The notes beneath the pieces are model-generated. The model was not told the origin of the DNA, searched no databases, and saw nothing but the letters and a program-made list of their open reading frames with translations. Both the position numbers and the translations under genes were made by a program. From assembly GCA_022414725.1 (NCBI GenBank), contig CM039462.1:175934721-175998720 (forward strand): a stretch of DNA of 64,000 bases. The letters are read 5' to 3'. The stretch comes from Microglena sp. YARC. Lineage: Eukaryota > Chlorophyta > Chlorophyceae > Chlamydomonadales > Chlamydomonadaceae. The number at the start of each line of letters is the position of its first letter. Position 1 is the first letter of the stretch. Positions 1 to 8,883 of the stretch are shown piece after piece.

Positions 1-388
1 TCGACAGACGTTATAGTGTATGAGTGGATGGTCTTACAAAATGGCCCGTCCAGCAAAGAAACCTCCTTTCATGACGCATTGCACAACATCAACAAAGACC
101 CCGTGTTCTTTTGGGCCACGGTACCGGGGAAGAGGCGATCGCTTAAGAGCGGCTGGTCCTTCAATGGACACTCTCGAAAGTACCGACAAAAGAACGATAC
201 GGAGTCTGCAGGATGGAGAGCCGTGATCTAAAAAAGAACCACGATATTCTCGTTAACATCCTGCAATTTGTTAATTCAAAAATCGTTTTGGTGTTCCACT
301 GCCCCGTGGGTTGCTACACCATTAGGTTACACCGTAAGGTGTGCCGTACACCCCAGAAAGCGGTTTCATTTAAGTATTCCGCCGAGTG
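1..388 (+). mobile_element. MITE family 1, copy 1 (left end outside window)
   Basis: This is nearly identical, over its whole length, to the reverse complement of 18841-19269. Its right terminal inverted repeat is at about 362-388 (GTTTCATTTAAGTATTCC followed by GCCGAGTG) and is followed by TA at 389-390. The left repeat lies before the window. TA targets and ends of the type CAGTCGGCGGAACAGTAAAA point to the Tc1/mariner (IS630) group. No transposase is encoded. A short open frame at 50-226 has codon-level similarity to one at 29014-29244, so the interior may descend from coding sequence. Confidence 0.8.
290..345 (+). ncRNA. Candidate Fanzor guide-RNA scaffold (two hairpins) in MITE copy 1
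   Basis: Hairpin A (290-320) has an outer stem GGTGT/ACACC and an inner stem CCAC/GTGG. Hairpin B (325-345) has a 5-bp stem ACACC/GGTGT closed by the tetraloop GTAA. The same two hairpins lie just downstream of the Fanzor-1 stop codon (30642-30697 on the minus strand), where hairpin B has a different stem sequence and the loop TCCG. The structure is read directly from the sequence; transcription and a role as guide scaffold are inferred. Confidence 0.45.
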
Positions 389-558
389 TAATAAACGGTA
401 TAAGGCGGCGACACCCCTATGATACATGATACATATATGGAGTATTCATTGTCTTTCTTACTACATGTCCCCCGGTCCCCCGGATGTGTAATAAGAAATT
501 CATGTGTAATAAGAAATTCGAGGATATACGGGTAGCTTAAATTCAACGGTTGGAATCA

Positions 559-1155
559 TTAATTCAGGGGCGCGAACAGCGCGTCCAGCGACGCGGCCGC
601 GTTCTTATTGTCCGTGCTAAGGTGGTTGTTTAGGGCGGATGCCAGGTTGAGTCCGTCGTCCACGAACCCTTCGAACGCGTCCACCGGCCCGAGCGGCGAA
701 GGCGGCACCGCGCCCCTGTGTTCTTCTTCGCCCCGTTTTGGACGATGGTGGGGGAGTGGTGTTGCGTCTTTTGCCGACGCCGTGAATTGTTCTTTGTCCC
801 GCCCGTAAAGGTAATTTATCATGTCTGCGTCCTCCCTCGTGTTGCCGACACCGACGTCTTCGTCGTCGGTGTCGGTGTAGGCGTCGGCGGCGGCTTCGGC
901 GGCTTCGGCGGCGTCGGCGGCTTCGGCTTCGGCGGCGTCGGCGGAGTAGTAGTAGTACTTTTCGTGGTCGATTCCGCCATGGTCGGACCTGTACTTCCCG
1001 AATCGCGGAATGCCGCATGATTGCTTGCGCTGTTCGGGCGAGGGTTGTTGTGACGCCGCGAGGTTCTTGAACACAAAGTGCATGATGACGACGGACAGTC
1101 CAGCGAGGATGGAGTTCTTGAGCGCGGTGCCGGCTGTTGATGGCATAGTAGGCAT
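559..1155 (-). CDS. Small membrane-anchored protein with acidic Ala-rich tail
   Basis: I do not recognise this 198-residue protein. I chose the start at 1155 (MPTMPST) because it lies just before a clear transmembrane segment (about residues 13-33, NSILAGLSVVIMHFVFKN); an in-frame ATG 29 codons upstream adds only unconvincing sequence. After the anchor come a Tyr cluster, an Ala/Glu/Asp-rich stretch (about 75-105) encoded by a GGC/GTC-type microsatellite, and a hydrophilic tail. The antisense frames here are low-complexity shadows. A single N-terminal anchor and long polar tail would suit a virion membrane protein, but no function can be assigned. Confidence 0.65.
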   Translation of the reverse strand: MPTMPSTAGTALKNSILAGLSVVIMHFVFKNLAASQQPSPEQRKQSCGIPRFGKYRSDHGGIDHEKYYYYSADAAEAEAADAAEAAEAAADAYTDTDDEDVGVGNTREDADMINYLYGRDKEQFTASAKDATPLPHHRPKRGEEEHRGAVPPSPLGPVDAFEGFVDDGLNLASALNNHLSTDNKNAAASLDALFAPLN

Positions 1156-1302
1156 TATTAAGGGTTGGGACCGATAGGGAGCTCGCTGCCTGGACTGTAG
1201 TTTAAAATGAATCGCGATTTTTTTACAACCCATGGAGGCCACGCGTTCGGTCGCGTGCGCGAATAATTAAAAAATCCAGTATTCCAATCGGAGTCCATCG
1301 GA

Positions 1303-1875
1303 ATGCAGGACATCATAGTGATGAACCAGGTGTCGGCCCGTGACCTGAGCACCCTCAGCAAAGAGCGCGAGCGCAAACAGCGCGAGATCTTCGTGGTGGT
1401 TCTGGAGCGGGTGTATTCGCGGATCAAGCGGTGCGCGTCCGTGGGGATGTGGACGTGCCACTTCGAAATGCCCGAGATGGTGTTCGGGTACCCGATGTTC
1501 GACGTCGAGCGGTGCATCCGGTTCTCCATGCGGCACCTCGTGATGAACGGCTTTGAAGTGTCGCACGTGAACTCCACAAAAATGGTCGACATCAGTTGGA
1601 TGCCGCCCGACAAGGAGGCGAAGGCAGCAAGGGCAGCTGCCGCGTCCGAGTCGCGCGACTCGATGCACGAGCCCCTCGCCGCCCCCAGCAGCAGCGTCCG
1701 CCGGTCCTCCAAGCAGTTCGCACGTTCGGCGCCGGCGCACGGCGATGCTAACAGCAACAACGGCCCGAGCAACAACGGGCTGATCATGTCCATCAAGCGG
1801 CGTCCCATCGAGATGCAGCAACCTTTCCGGTGCATCGACTCGTTCGTCCCGCACATCATGTTCCCCTCACGTTGA
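1303..1875 (+). CDS. Conserved giant-virus protein of unknown function
   Basis: A 190-residue protein. Residues about 15-100 resemble a small family I recall from algal viruses and mimivirus relatives: an N-terminal helix (REIFVVVLERVYSRI), then a pattern of aromatic and Cys positions around FEMPEMVFGYPMFDVERC, then NGFEVSHVN and ending near ISWMP. The rest (110-165) is Ala/Ser-rich and probably disordered. The ATG at 1303 follows an AT-rich stretch (AATAATTAAAAAAT, 1262-1275). It is transcribed in the same direction as the next gene, 73 bp away. The family assignment rests on motif memory only. Confidence 0.7.
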   Translation: MQDIIVMNQVSARDLSTLSKERERKQREIFVVVLERVYSRIKRCASVGMWTCHFEMPEMVFGYPMFDVERCIRFSMRHLVMNGFEVSHVNSTKMVDISWMPPDKEAKAARAAAASESRDSMHEPLAAPSSSVRRSSKQFARSAPAHGDANSNNGPSNNGLIMSIKRRPIEMQQPFRCIDSFVPHIMFPSR

Positions 1876-1948
1876 TCTCCAAAAAAATACGAAAACAACT
1901 GTATGTGAACTTCTTCTTCCCGGCGGAAGGAAGGCAAGTGAGAGAGAG

Positions 1949-2902
1949 ATGAACAAAAAGCTGAAGGACGCTTTGCAGATTTTGGCCGGCGCGCTTGTCG
2001 TGTACGTCATCTACCTTCTGTCGCTCGTGGCGACAATCAAAGACGGGCTGACGCCCAAGCAGAAGCCCGTGGACCACAAGGTGGAGGTGCGGATGGTGGA
2101 CGGCTGGATCCAGATGGCGGAGCTCCACAACCGCTTCTACACGACTCTGAACGAGTACGCGTCCAATTACATGCCCATTAGGCCGTCCTACAACCGCAAG
2201 GGCGGCATCCAGTTCACGTACCAGTTCTGGATCAACATGCGCAACGCCGATTCCTCGAACGTCAAGTTCCGGGACATCCTTCTGAAGGGGGACCCCGGCG
2301 TCTTCAACTACCGCACGGTCCGCTTCGCCGACTCCGACTTCAGCGCCGCCACGGGCGTGACCGAGCGCGTCGAGAACAAGGAGACGGTGACCACGAAGTG
2401 TCCGCGCATCCTCTTCGGCCCGACGTTCGATTCCTTCCAGATCGAGCTGAACACGATCCACGACCTGGACGCTCGCTTCATCATCCGGTCCGTGTCGGAC
2501 CCGTCGTCGTCGAAAGGCAGCAGCATGCGCCGGAACGCGCTGAAGCTGGCGCAGGACAAGTGGATGCTTGTCACGTTCACGTTCGAGGATCACGTGGCCA
2601 TCAGCGCCCACGAGGAGGGCATCATCATCCGCGCGTACATCAACGACACGCTGTACGCCACGAAGGAGATCGCCAGCGCCATGCGGCCGAACCGCAGCCG
2701 ACTGCACCTCTTCCCGGGGAAGAGCCCGATCTCGAACAACCGCATCGGAAACCTGAAGTACTACAACCGCGCGATCAACCACGAGGAGGTCGCGTCGGTT
2801 TTCTCCGAGGGGAGACCGACCAAGTACGCCAACATGAACGGGGGGCTCGGGGAACAGCTACGCCTGTCGGAGCACAACAAGGCCGACACATACAACTCGT
2901 GA
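1949..2902 (+). CDS. Membrane-anchored LamG/concanavalin-like protein
   Basis: This 317-residue protein has one N-terminal transmembrane segment (about residues 10-30, ILAGALVVYVIYLLSLV). A domain of about 220 residues follows with features of concanavalin A-like/laminin-G folds: IQFTYQFWINM near 93, a central KWMLVTFTF strand near 210, YINDTLYATKEI near 233 and RIGNLKYYNRAI near 265. Such single-anchor jelly-roll proteins occur in giant-virus particles and may bind glycans at the surface. An A7 tract (1881-1887) precedes the ATG by about 60 bp. Ligand binding is inferred. Confidence 0.75.
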   Translation: MNKKLKDALQILAGALVVYVIYLLSLVATIKDGLTPKQKPVDHKVEVRMVDGWIQMAELHNRFYTTLNEYASNYMPIRPSYNRKGGIQFTYQFWINMRNADSSNVKFRDILLKGDPGVFNYRTVRFADSDFSAATGVTERVENKETVTTKCPRILFGPTFDSFQIELNTIHDLDARFIIRSVSDPSSSKGSSMRRNALKLAQDKWMLVTFTFEDHVAISAHEEGIIIRAYINDTLYATKEIASAMRPNRSRLHLFPGKSPISNNRIGNLKYYNRAINHEEVASVFSEGRPTKYANMNGGLGEQLRLSEHNKADTYNS

Positions 2903-3479
2903 GCAGCACTAAAACATGTACATCATGCGGAATTATTGGTATAAATGACGGAGATCGAGCACTTATCGACATATCGGACTCATTCTATCAGCATGAGATT
3001 CAACGGCGCCACCAGCCCCCGTCCCTCGAAGCTCCCGTTCGGACCCATGTTCAGAGCGAGGGATGGAAACACACGAGGCGTGGGCAGCATCCCGATGAAA
3101 CTCCATTCAACCTACCGGGTGAGGAGGCACAGCACGTGTGCATGTGTTCGTTCGATCTCGCAGAATCATCATTTGAGCAACAGCATAAGTGCATCCATTT
3201 GAGCAACAGCATAACTGCATCCATTTGATTTGATTTGATTTTTCCATTGCGCAGGGGGGAGACGGGTCTCGTCGCAGAAGCAACAGCCGCAGCAGAAACA
3301 CTCGGCGACAAGAATCAACAAGTAGGCGTGGTGAACGTGCGCCGCACTACCACTACTTCGCATCATCATCATCATCATCATCTCGCCGAGAGCGGGGCAG
3401 GTACCAAGACCGTTGTGACCGAGACACGTCCCGGTATGTGCACCTGCCCCGGAACAATGACCATGACCAGGGCCGGAAC
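2903..3479. repeat. Intergenic stretch with short tandem repeats
   Basis: I see no convincing gene here. It contains a two-copy 26-bp tandem repeat (3174-3226, unit ATTTGAGCAACAGCATAA...), a TTTGA run, a CAT triplet run (3361-3381) and Gly/Arg-like low-complexity sequence. The open frames that cross it are repeat shadows. Confidence 0.6.
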
Positions 3480-4037
3480 ATGAAAAAAGACAACGACAAT
3501 GACCGTTTCGATGCCCGGGACCGTTTCGATGCCCGGGACTATTTCGATGCCCGGGACTATGACTGGTGCCATGGTGATGATGGTGATGATGGTGATGATG
3601 GTGATGATGATGGTGATGATGATGATGGTTATGGTTATGATGATGGTGATGATGATGATGACCCGGTTGGAGTAGCTTCTTCGTCGAAGCAGTCCAAGAT
3701 GTCCTCCTCGGTGTTGAAGCGAAGCCAGATCTACGCCGCCTTCCTGTCCGATGGCGATCCCGAGATCCTGGCATCGCCGCTGCAGACCATGTGGTGGAAG
3801 TACTGGCTGTCCCCCGAGGCCCGCAGCCACTGGACGGAGCGGTCATGGACGCGCCGGGACATCAAGCGCGTGATCGTGCACATCCACCCCGACAAGCGAG
3901 AGTCCAATCGCTCGGAAGGCATGCACGACGAGGAGCACGCGTGGATGGACGCGCTCTGCAAGGAGCTGCTGCTACAAAATGGTGCCGACTGCCCCAAGCT
4001 ACCGGGCATGGTTCAGACGGTGATGGCGAGCCTGTGA
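3480..4037 (+). CDS. Putative J-domain-like (HPDK) protein with Asp-rich N-terminus
   Basis: A 185-residue frame. The start may be 3480 (MKKDNDND) or, leaving out the repeats, 3699 (MSSSVLKR). The N-terminal half is low complexity: three FDARD units, then Asp/Gly runs encoded by GATGGTGAT repeats. The C-terminal part, from about 3760, contains WTRRDIKRVIVHIHPDKRES followed by a helix. This matches the helix-HPD-helix centre of auxilin/GAK-type J domains, in which HPD is the Hsp70-contacting loop. The N-terminal helix of a standard J domain is not obvious. If real, it would stimulate a host Hsp70; that is inference from one motif. Confidence 0.5.
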   Translation: MKKDNDNDRFDARDRFDARDYFDARDYDWCHGDDGDDGDDGDDDGDDDDGYGYDDGDDDDDPVGVASSSKQSKMSSSVLKRSQIYAAFLSDGDPEILASPLQTMWWKYWLSPEARSHWTERSWTRRDIKRVIVHIHPDKRESNRSEGMHDEEHAWMDALCKELLLQNGADCPKLPGMVQTVMASL

Positions 4038-4088
4038 TGGGCGTTCCTGCATCCCGGCGGATTTTTACCGGTCCGGGAGCCGTTCCGA

Positions 4089-4319
4089 ATGCCATGTATG
4101 GCGGCAACCAGAGCTTCTGTAAAATTGGCAAGGCCTCCGATGCCCTTGGTGTCTCCAGGACCTCAATTGGAGACGCCGAAGATGACAATCAGTGCTGCAC
4201 GGGAACTGACAACCAAGGTTGCCCGTCAGATGCTGACTTTGAGCCACTCTGTGCTGTTCATTCGGCTGAAGGAGAAGTGTGAAGAGAACCCCTTTGATAC
4301 CCCTATGATACCCCTATGA
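4089..4319 (+). pseudogene. Short coding relic with ELTTKVARQMLTLSHS segment
   Basis: A 76-residue frame without a recognised domain. The segment ELTTKVARQMLTLSHS recurs on the minus strand at 59098-59146, also next to a family 1 transposon end (59158). Here it is followed by three GATACCCCTAT units and another family 1 end at 4331. The shared peptide suggests a common coding ancestor carried with the element ends, now broken in both places. Confidence 0.4.
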
Positions 4320-4330
4320 TACCCCTACAG

Positions 4331-4420
4331 TCGGCAGAACAGTTAAATGAAACATATATCAGATGGAAATAAATGTACGACAGTCGTTCTACTCTGTGGA
4401 GGTGGAAACGCTTTGGTGTA
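4331..4420 (+). repeat. Family 1 transposon end, degenerate copy
   Basis: CAGTCGGCAGAACAGTTAAA at 4331 matches the family 1 terminal repeat. The following sequence through 4415 (to CTGTGGAGGTGGA) matches 12776-12917, but lacks an internal segment of roughly 60 bp that the later copy has. No matching inverted end was found nearby, so this is a solo or truncated end. Confidence 0.7.
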
Positions 4421-4736
4421 TATAGAAAACGACGTGAATTTGTAAGCAAACTTTTTAAGACGAACAAAGATTTGTTGAAATTGTTTTTATTGTCAACTCA
4501 ATGCACAACCGCAAGAGGTGTTGTTGCATTTTTCAAAAGTACTCACAATTTACGAGTACCCGGATCTGCGTCCTGGCCATTTGGTTTGCATCGTTCGCTT
4601 CTCGCCGGATGTGGGAATGTACGCTCCATACAGGTGCTGCGCCGTAGCCAACACTCACACGACTGCACCGCCTGCGGAAACGTTGACGAAATCTTGAAGA
4701 TGAAAAAAAAAACGTTTTAAATTGTAAAGCAAAGCA
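4421..4736. other. Intergenic stretch without a convincing gene
   Basis: This is AT-rich sequence with one 115-codon frame (4373-4720) that has no recognisable domain and starts inside the transposon-end copy. I see no RNA gene or regulatory structure that I can defend. Confidence 0.4.
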
Positions 4737-5217
4737 ATGCTGAACAAAGAAGGTGACATTGTCAGAATTACCGGGCATGATATCTCATCAAACCCCGAGG
4801 TCACATTAAATGGAAAAAAAGATGAATTGAATAAAACGATCCAAGTACCGACTCAATTTATGATGAGAAATATGAAACACAAAAAATCTGGGATTAAACA
4901 ACAAAATCCAACACAAACTCAACAAAACCCGACTACACAAAAATCAAAAAATCAAAAAATTCAACCCAAAATTCAACCCAAAAATTCAACCCAAAAATAA
5001 AAAAAAGCCAACCCTCAAGCATAACAAAATCCAACACAAACTCAAGCACAGAATCCCACTCAACCCAAAAATAAAAATAAACAATTCACCCAACAACGTG
5101 GCCCCAAGCTGACTACCGACGAGGAAATCAAATTAGGAGGACTTCGGCTTAAAAGGTGGGATAGAAGTTATGCAAATGCAAATGCAAATGCAAGCATAAT
5201 GACTACATTGCTTGACA
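4737..5217 (+). pseudogene. Gln/Asn-rich protein with two in-frame stops
   Basis: One frame runs from the ATG at 4737 to a stop at 5215-5217 but is interrupted by TAA at 4998-5000 and 5022-5024. The same frame continues with the same Q/N/P-rich composition on both sides (NPTQTQ before, QNPTQTQAQNPTQP after). It ends in a hydrophilic segment, TTDEEIKLGGLRLKRWDRSY, with an (AN)n run from a GCAAAT repeat. Two CAA-to-TAA changes in a Gln-rich gene explain the stops most simply. No family recognised. Confidence 0.45.
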
Positions 5218-5607
5218 AATTTAAAAGATCCAACGCGTGAACCTGAAGGCCACGTGTCGGATATGAATTGTTTACACTACCACAACTCAACAAGACCCTC
5301 AAGCACAGAATCCCACTCAACCCAAACATATCAAATTTCAACAATTGAGGGGAGGTCTGTGAGATTAAAATAAACAGCAAAATATTGGATCTAATAATAA
5401 TTCCGAATTCTGGAAGAGACTTTTTTTGTAGATAAAAGGCCAGCTTAGCTTTGTTCGACCTGCGTTGACTCATGATACACTCGGACAGTCCAAATTTTCT
5501 AAAAACTCAACAAAAGTATGCGTATTGAAAGACCGTTGAATTTAAGCTACCCGTATATCATCGAACCTACAGTCAGAGACAGAATTTATGGGACATGGTC
5601 TTTCTTA
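5218..5607. other. AT-rich intergenic stretch with transposon ends
   Basis: It contains a near copy (about 5290-5330) of the Gln-repeat DNA at 5035-5075, a family 2 type end (TACACTCGGACAG near 5474) and, at 5570-5598, CAGTCAGAGACAGAATTTAT, identical to the left end of the Fanzor-2 element at 41985. No gene is apparent. Confidence 0.6.
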
Positions 5608-6795
5608 TTAATTCTTGATTGCCATTGCAGTGGCGAGCAGAAATAGCACGACCCCATTCAGCCAGTACACTTCCATTCTAGAGCCCCTGACGGAAACAAT
5701 GATCGATGAGATTATGTAGACCAGTAGCGTGATGACCCAGAACCTGTAAGAAGATTCAGATGCACGCGTCCGCTTCTTGCTCCTTTCCATGTTGTGGTGC
5801 ATGGTGACCGCGTCCTCCTTGCGCACCATGAGCTCATTGCTTCCCTGTAACACGTCCTCGCGCAGCTGCTCGTTGGTCTTGGCGATCTTGACCACCTTCT
5901 TGTACATGTCCATGATGGCGCGGTCGCCGGTCGTGACGTCCTGGCGCGCGTAGAAGTGCACGATGGTGTTCATGAACGCCTTCATGAGCAGGGGCGACAT
6001 CGATCCCAGGCCGTTCGCGTCGCCCGCCTGGTTATCGATCTGGTTCAGGACGATGAAGATGATCTGCGTGGCGGCCGTCATCAGGAGCATCTCGGCGGTG
6101 CGGGAGTCGTACACGGAGGAGTCGGAGCGGACGATCGGCTTGCCGGTGGTCGAGTTGAACATCCGGTCGTCCTTGCAGAACATGCCCACGTAGACTGCGC
6201 GCACCCACGGTCGCATCCCGATGAAGTAAAGCGCCCGGATGGGCGCCCCCTTGAGCAGAGACGACGTCCTATCGTGGAAGTCGACCGCAATCTTCTCGCA
6301 CGCCGCCTCGCACTCCTCCAGGGTCCCAGCGGACACGGGGAAATCCTCCAAGATCAGTCTCGCCGTCTCGGCGAACAGGGTCATGTACTCGCGGGCCTGC
6401 GCGTCGGAGAACCGCGTCTTCCCCATGTACTGGAACCCGTCGCTGCTTGACCCGCCGCTGTTGATCTCCGTCCCCAAGATCGCGTTCATCTGCTGGAACG
6501 CCATCAGCGTGCCCGCGATCTGCACCGTATACACGATCTCGCCCGGGGAGGAGCCCGGGGAGGCCATGTAAATGCGGTTCGCATTGTTCGAGGAGAAGGA
6601 GAAGGAGCGCCCGGTGTCGATCGCGCTGCCGAGCTCCTGCACCCCGCCGGAGACGATGGGCTGCAGGTACATGCGATCCGTCAGCTGCGTGAAGTCGAGG
6701 CGGTTCGAGTCCGTCAGGGACTTCAGGACGGGGTGCAGGACCGCCCGGGTCAGGGGGGGGACCGCGATCGAAGTCGTGTTTTGTCGCTCTTGCAT
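5608..6795 (-). CDS. Virion-type protein with two C-terminal transmembrane segments
   Basis: A 395-residue protein that I do not recognise. Most of it is a soluble, probably alpha/beta region without obvious motifs. It ends with two hydrophobic segments (about residues 347-366 and 374-392) separated by a short loop, so the N-terminal bulk is tail-anchored. Codon use matches its GC-rich neighbours. An A7 tract on the coding strand at 6847-6853 lies about 50 bp upstream of the ATG. The downstream edge touches a transposon end. A structural or membrane role is inferred from topology only. Confidence 0.75.
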   Translation of the reverse strand: MQERQNTTSIAVPPLTRAVLHPVLKSLTDSNRLDFTQLTDRMYLQPIVSGGVQELGSAIDTGRSFSFSSNNANRIYMASPGSSPGEIVYTVQIAGTLMAFQQMNAILGTEINSGGSSSDGFQYMGKTRFSDAQAREYMTLFAETARLILEDFPVSAGTLEECEAACEKIAVDFHDRTSSLLKGAPIRALYFIGMRPWVRAVYVGMFCKDDRMFNSTTGKPIVRSDSSVYDSRTAEMLLMTAATQIIFIVLNQIDNQAGDANGLGSMSPLLMKAFMNTIVHFYARQDVTTGDRAIMDMYKKVVKIAKTNEQLREDVLQGSNELMVRKEDAVTMHHNMERSKKRTRASESSYRFWVITLLVYIISSIIVSVRGSRMEVYWLNGVVLFLLATAMAIKN

Positions 6796-6862
6796 TCTTT
6801 GCGTAACTTGTCGTCAACGCACTCTGGAATACTAAACCGAAACATCTTTTTTTGCTTTCATC

Positions 6863-7525
6863 CTATTTTTCCATCATGATCGACTCGAACAGGTCGAAGG
6901 CGACGCTCTCGTCGTTCCCCGTGACCAGCGCGTTGAGCAACAGCATGAGCAGCGCGTTCGCGACGATCGCGTTTTGGAACGCCGGGCCCGAGTAGGCATC
7001 GTCGATCCGAGCGCGCCCGTCCGCGGACACGCGGATGTCCGCCTGTTCGGACACCCATCGCATGTTGGAATCGATGAACGTCTTCAGCGGCTGCCCGATC
7101 GTTTCGCGACCCGTGATCTTCCGCTTCGTCTGCTTCGTCTGCTTCGTCTGCTTCGTCTGCTTCGTCTGCTTCGTCTGCTTGTTATTATTATTATTATTAC
7201 TGGTCGATCTGTCGTTCAGGATGTCGCCGCACGACCGCTGGACCACGACGTACGGCAGCAGCCTCCGGTGCTTCGCGGGCAGGCGGTCGTAATCCTCCCG
7301 CTCGATGATCTCGCGCAGGGGCTCGCCGCCGGCTTCCTGCGAGCACGACCCGCGAACAACGCGGCTGTACTGGATCAGCAGGAGGTTGAGCTCGTCGTAC
7401 GAGGACGCAGGGCACCCATCCGGGCGGCGGTGATCGTGCACGACCCACGAGTTGTGCACGACTGCCGTCGCCGTCTTCGTCGTCCCTCGCGTTTTTGAGG
7501 CGGCAGATGTCCCGCGTCGTTTCAT
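6863..7525 (-). CDS. Uncharacterised protein with internal (KQT)n repeat
   Basis: A 220-residue protein of unknown function. The N-terminus is basic. A region at about 45-100 (SYDELNLLLIQYSRVV, then EDYDRLPAKHRRLLPYVVVQRS) looks folded. It is followed by an Asn run and six KQT units made by a CTTCGTCTG repeat (about 7125-7180), and then a helical C-terminal part. The repeat keeps the frame open. It is co-oriented with the flanking genes. Confidence 0.65.
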   Translation of the reverse strand: MKRRGTSAASKTRGTTKTATAVVHNSWVVHDHRRPDGCPASSYDELNLLLIQYSRVVRGSCSQEAGGEPLREIIEREDYDRLPAKHRRLLPYVVVQRSCGDILNDRSTSNNNNNNKQTKQTKQTKQTKQTKQTKRKITGRETIGQPLKTFIDSNMRWVSEQADIRVSADGRARIDDAYSGPAFQNAIVANALLMLLLNALVTGNDESVAFDLFESIMMEK

Positions 7526-7563
7526 TGGACTATATTTTCAGGAGGACACTTTAAATCACATCG

Positions 7564-7986
7564 TCAGTGCCGCGTTCGGGGGGGGCACGAGAACTGCAAG
7601 GGCGTGGGCGGAGCCGTGTCCATGCGCTCGGGGTACCGAGAGAACTGGCAGACCGGGAGGTGATTCTGGTGCGAGGGCGACATGTCGATGCGAGGGTGGC
7701 ACACGGGCTTGATGTACTCCTTGCCCTGCATGCTGCCGTCGGCGCTCGGGAGGAAGTTGAAGCCCGGGCACTTGGTGCCGGGGCGGTTGATGCCCTTGAG
7801 ATCGTTCTCGATGTCCACCAGCGTCCCGTTCACGTGCGACACGTTGGTCCCGCCCACGATCCCGATGTCGACCCGGCACTTGTCGCAGTGCTCGTGCGCG
7901 GAGAGGTCCAGCATGTACTCCACCGGGGCCGTGCTCTTGCCGAGGCTCGTCGAGTACGCGCACGCGTCATAGATGAGCCGATTCAT
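7564..7986 (-). CDS. Conserved giant-virus protein (C-x2-C ... VGGTNVSH type)
   Basis: A 140-residue protein. I placed the start at 7986 (MNRLIYDACAYSTSL); longer upstream frames are low-complexity. The arrangement is YDACAY near the start, PVEYMLDLSAHEHCDKC around 25-40, then DIGIVGGTNVSHVNGTLVDI around 40-60 and a KCPGFNFLP segment. I recall this pattern from a small conserved family in algal viruses and mimivirus relatives, whose function is unknown. The paired Cys could bind metal. It sits in a run of minus-strand genes. Confidence 0.85.
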   Translation of the reverse strand: MNRLIYDACAYSTSLGKSTAPVEYMLDLSAHEHCDKCRVDIGIVGGTNVSHVNGTLVDIENDLKGINRPGTKCPGFNFLPSADGSMQGKEYIKPVCHPRIDMSPSHQNHLPVCQFSRYPERMDTAPPTPLQFSCPPRTRH

Positions 7987-8174
7987 AAATATATTTAGCT
8001 GGGGGGCGGATTCGAATACAAAGGGCGAACATTTTTTTTCGGAACATTTTGAAGACATTATCGGGGACATTATCGGGGCACGACGAGGCTCCGGTTGGCG
8101 CGGGGCAGGAGGACGCGGGCGCCGTGGGGGAGCAGCATGGCCGCCACCGCGTCGAGCGAGGCGAGCACGTGGCC

Positions 8175-8852
8175 TCAGTCCCCGTTCACGGACGCGTGGG
8201 CGACGACCACGGCTAGCGCCTTGGCTGCCATGCACTCCTGCGTGGACGGAAGGTTCCGGACCGCGCCCAAGGACGGGCACTGCGCCAGCGTGACCTCCGC
8301 CGCTTCGACGCCGGCGAGCGGCGCGGAGCGCTGGTAGCCGTTCAGATACCGGAGCACGGTGCGCACGCTCGCGGGCCGGGGTTTCTTCGCGAGCGGCCAC
8401 GGGAACGCCTTGCTGAACTGCCGCCTGATTTCCTCGCGCAGGGCGGCGGTGTCGTCGCCGTGCCGGTGAGACGCGAACACGAGGAACAGGCTGTACAGCG
8501 CCCGTGCGCTCGGCGGGGCGGACGCGAACGCCCGGCTGTTCAGGATGACGGGGATCGGGGACAAGGCTGTCGTACGGGACGCCACGTACACGCGCGTGCT
8601 GCTCTGCTGGATCTCCTCGTTGCCGTCCTCCGTCGTGATGGTGAAAGGCCCCCCGATGAACGTGTCGAACAGGCGCACGACGTGCTCCGAGGTGAGCTCG
8701 GGGCTCGCGAACTCCACGATGTTCGAATTCCTCAACCGGTCGTAGACGGCGGCGGTCTTCGTCTTCTCTGTTGTCGTCTTCGCCTTCGTATTCTCTGTTG
8801 TCGTCTTCGTCTTCGTCTTCGTCGCCGTCGCCGTCGCCGTCGCAATAGTCAT
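8175..8852 (-). CDS. Uncharacterised protein with Thr/Lys-rich N-terminus
   Basis: A 225-residue protein, not recognised. The first 35 residues are TATATK/TKTKTTTE repeats from hexanucleotide microsatellites. The remainder looks globular (VYDRLRNSNIVEF, FIGGPFTITTEDGNEE, then helical segments). The FDTFIGGPFTI stretch resembles FFTGGPFKVFVP in the neighbouring gene (8884-9600), which hints that the two genes are distantly related or interact. The stop at 8175 is TGA. A non-coding GC-rich stretch of about 190 bp separates it from the next gene. Confidence 0.6.
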   Translation of the reverse strand: MTIATATATATKTKTKTTTENTKAKTTTEKTKTAAVYDRLRNSNIVEFASPELTSEHVVRLFDTFIGGPFTITTEDGNEEIQQSSTRVYVASRTTALSPIPVILNSRAFASAPPSARALYSLFLVFASHRHGDDTAALREEIRRQFSKAFPWPLAKKPRPASVRTVLRYLNGYQRSAPLAGVEAAEVTLAQCPSLGAVRNLPSTQECMAAKALAVVVAHASVNGD

Positions 8853-8883
8853 CTTCGCGTCTCCTTACATTCGGACAAGTTTT

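Noticed and set aside
2398..3228. 276-codon plus-strand frame overlapping the LamG gene
   Set aside because: It overlaps a well-supported gene out of frame, with His/Arg/Gly-rich shadow composition.
3169..3846. His-rich minus-strand frame
   Set aside because: The His runs are the complement of GATGGTGAT and CAT microsatellites; no folded domain is present.
4737..5217. Two in-frame TAA codons in a Gln-rich context suggested TAA read as glutamine
   Set aside because: Intact conserved-type genes in the window end with TAA at sensible positions (for example 559-1155 and 5608-6795). CAA-to-TAA mutation in decayed genes explains the cases.
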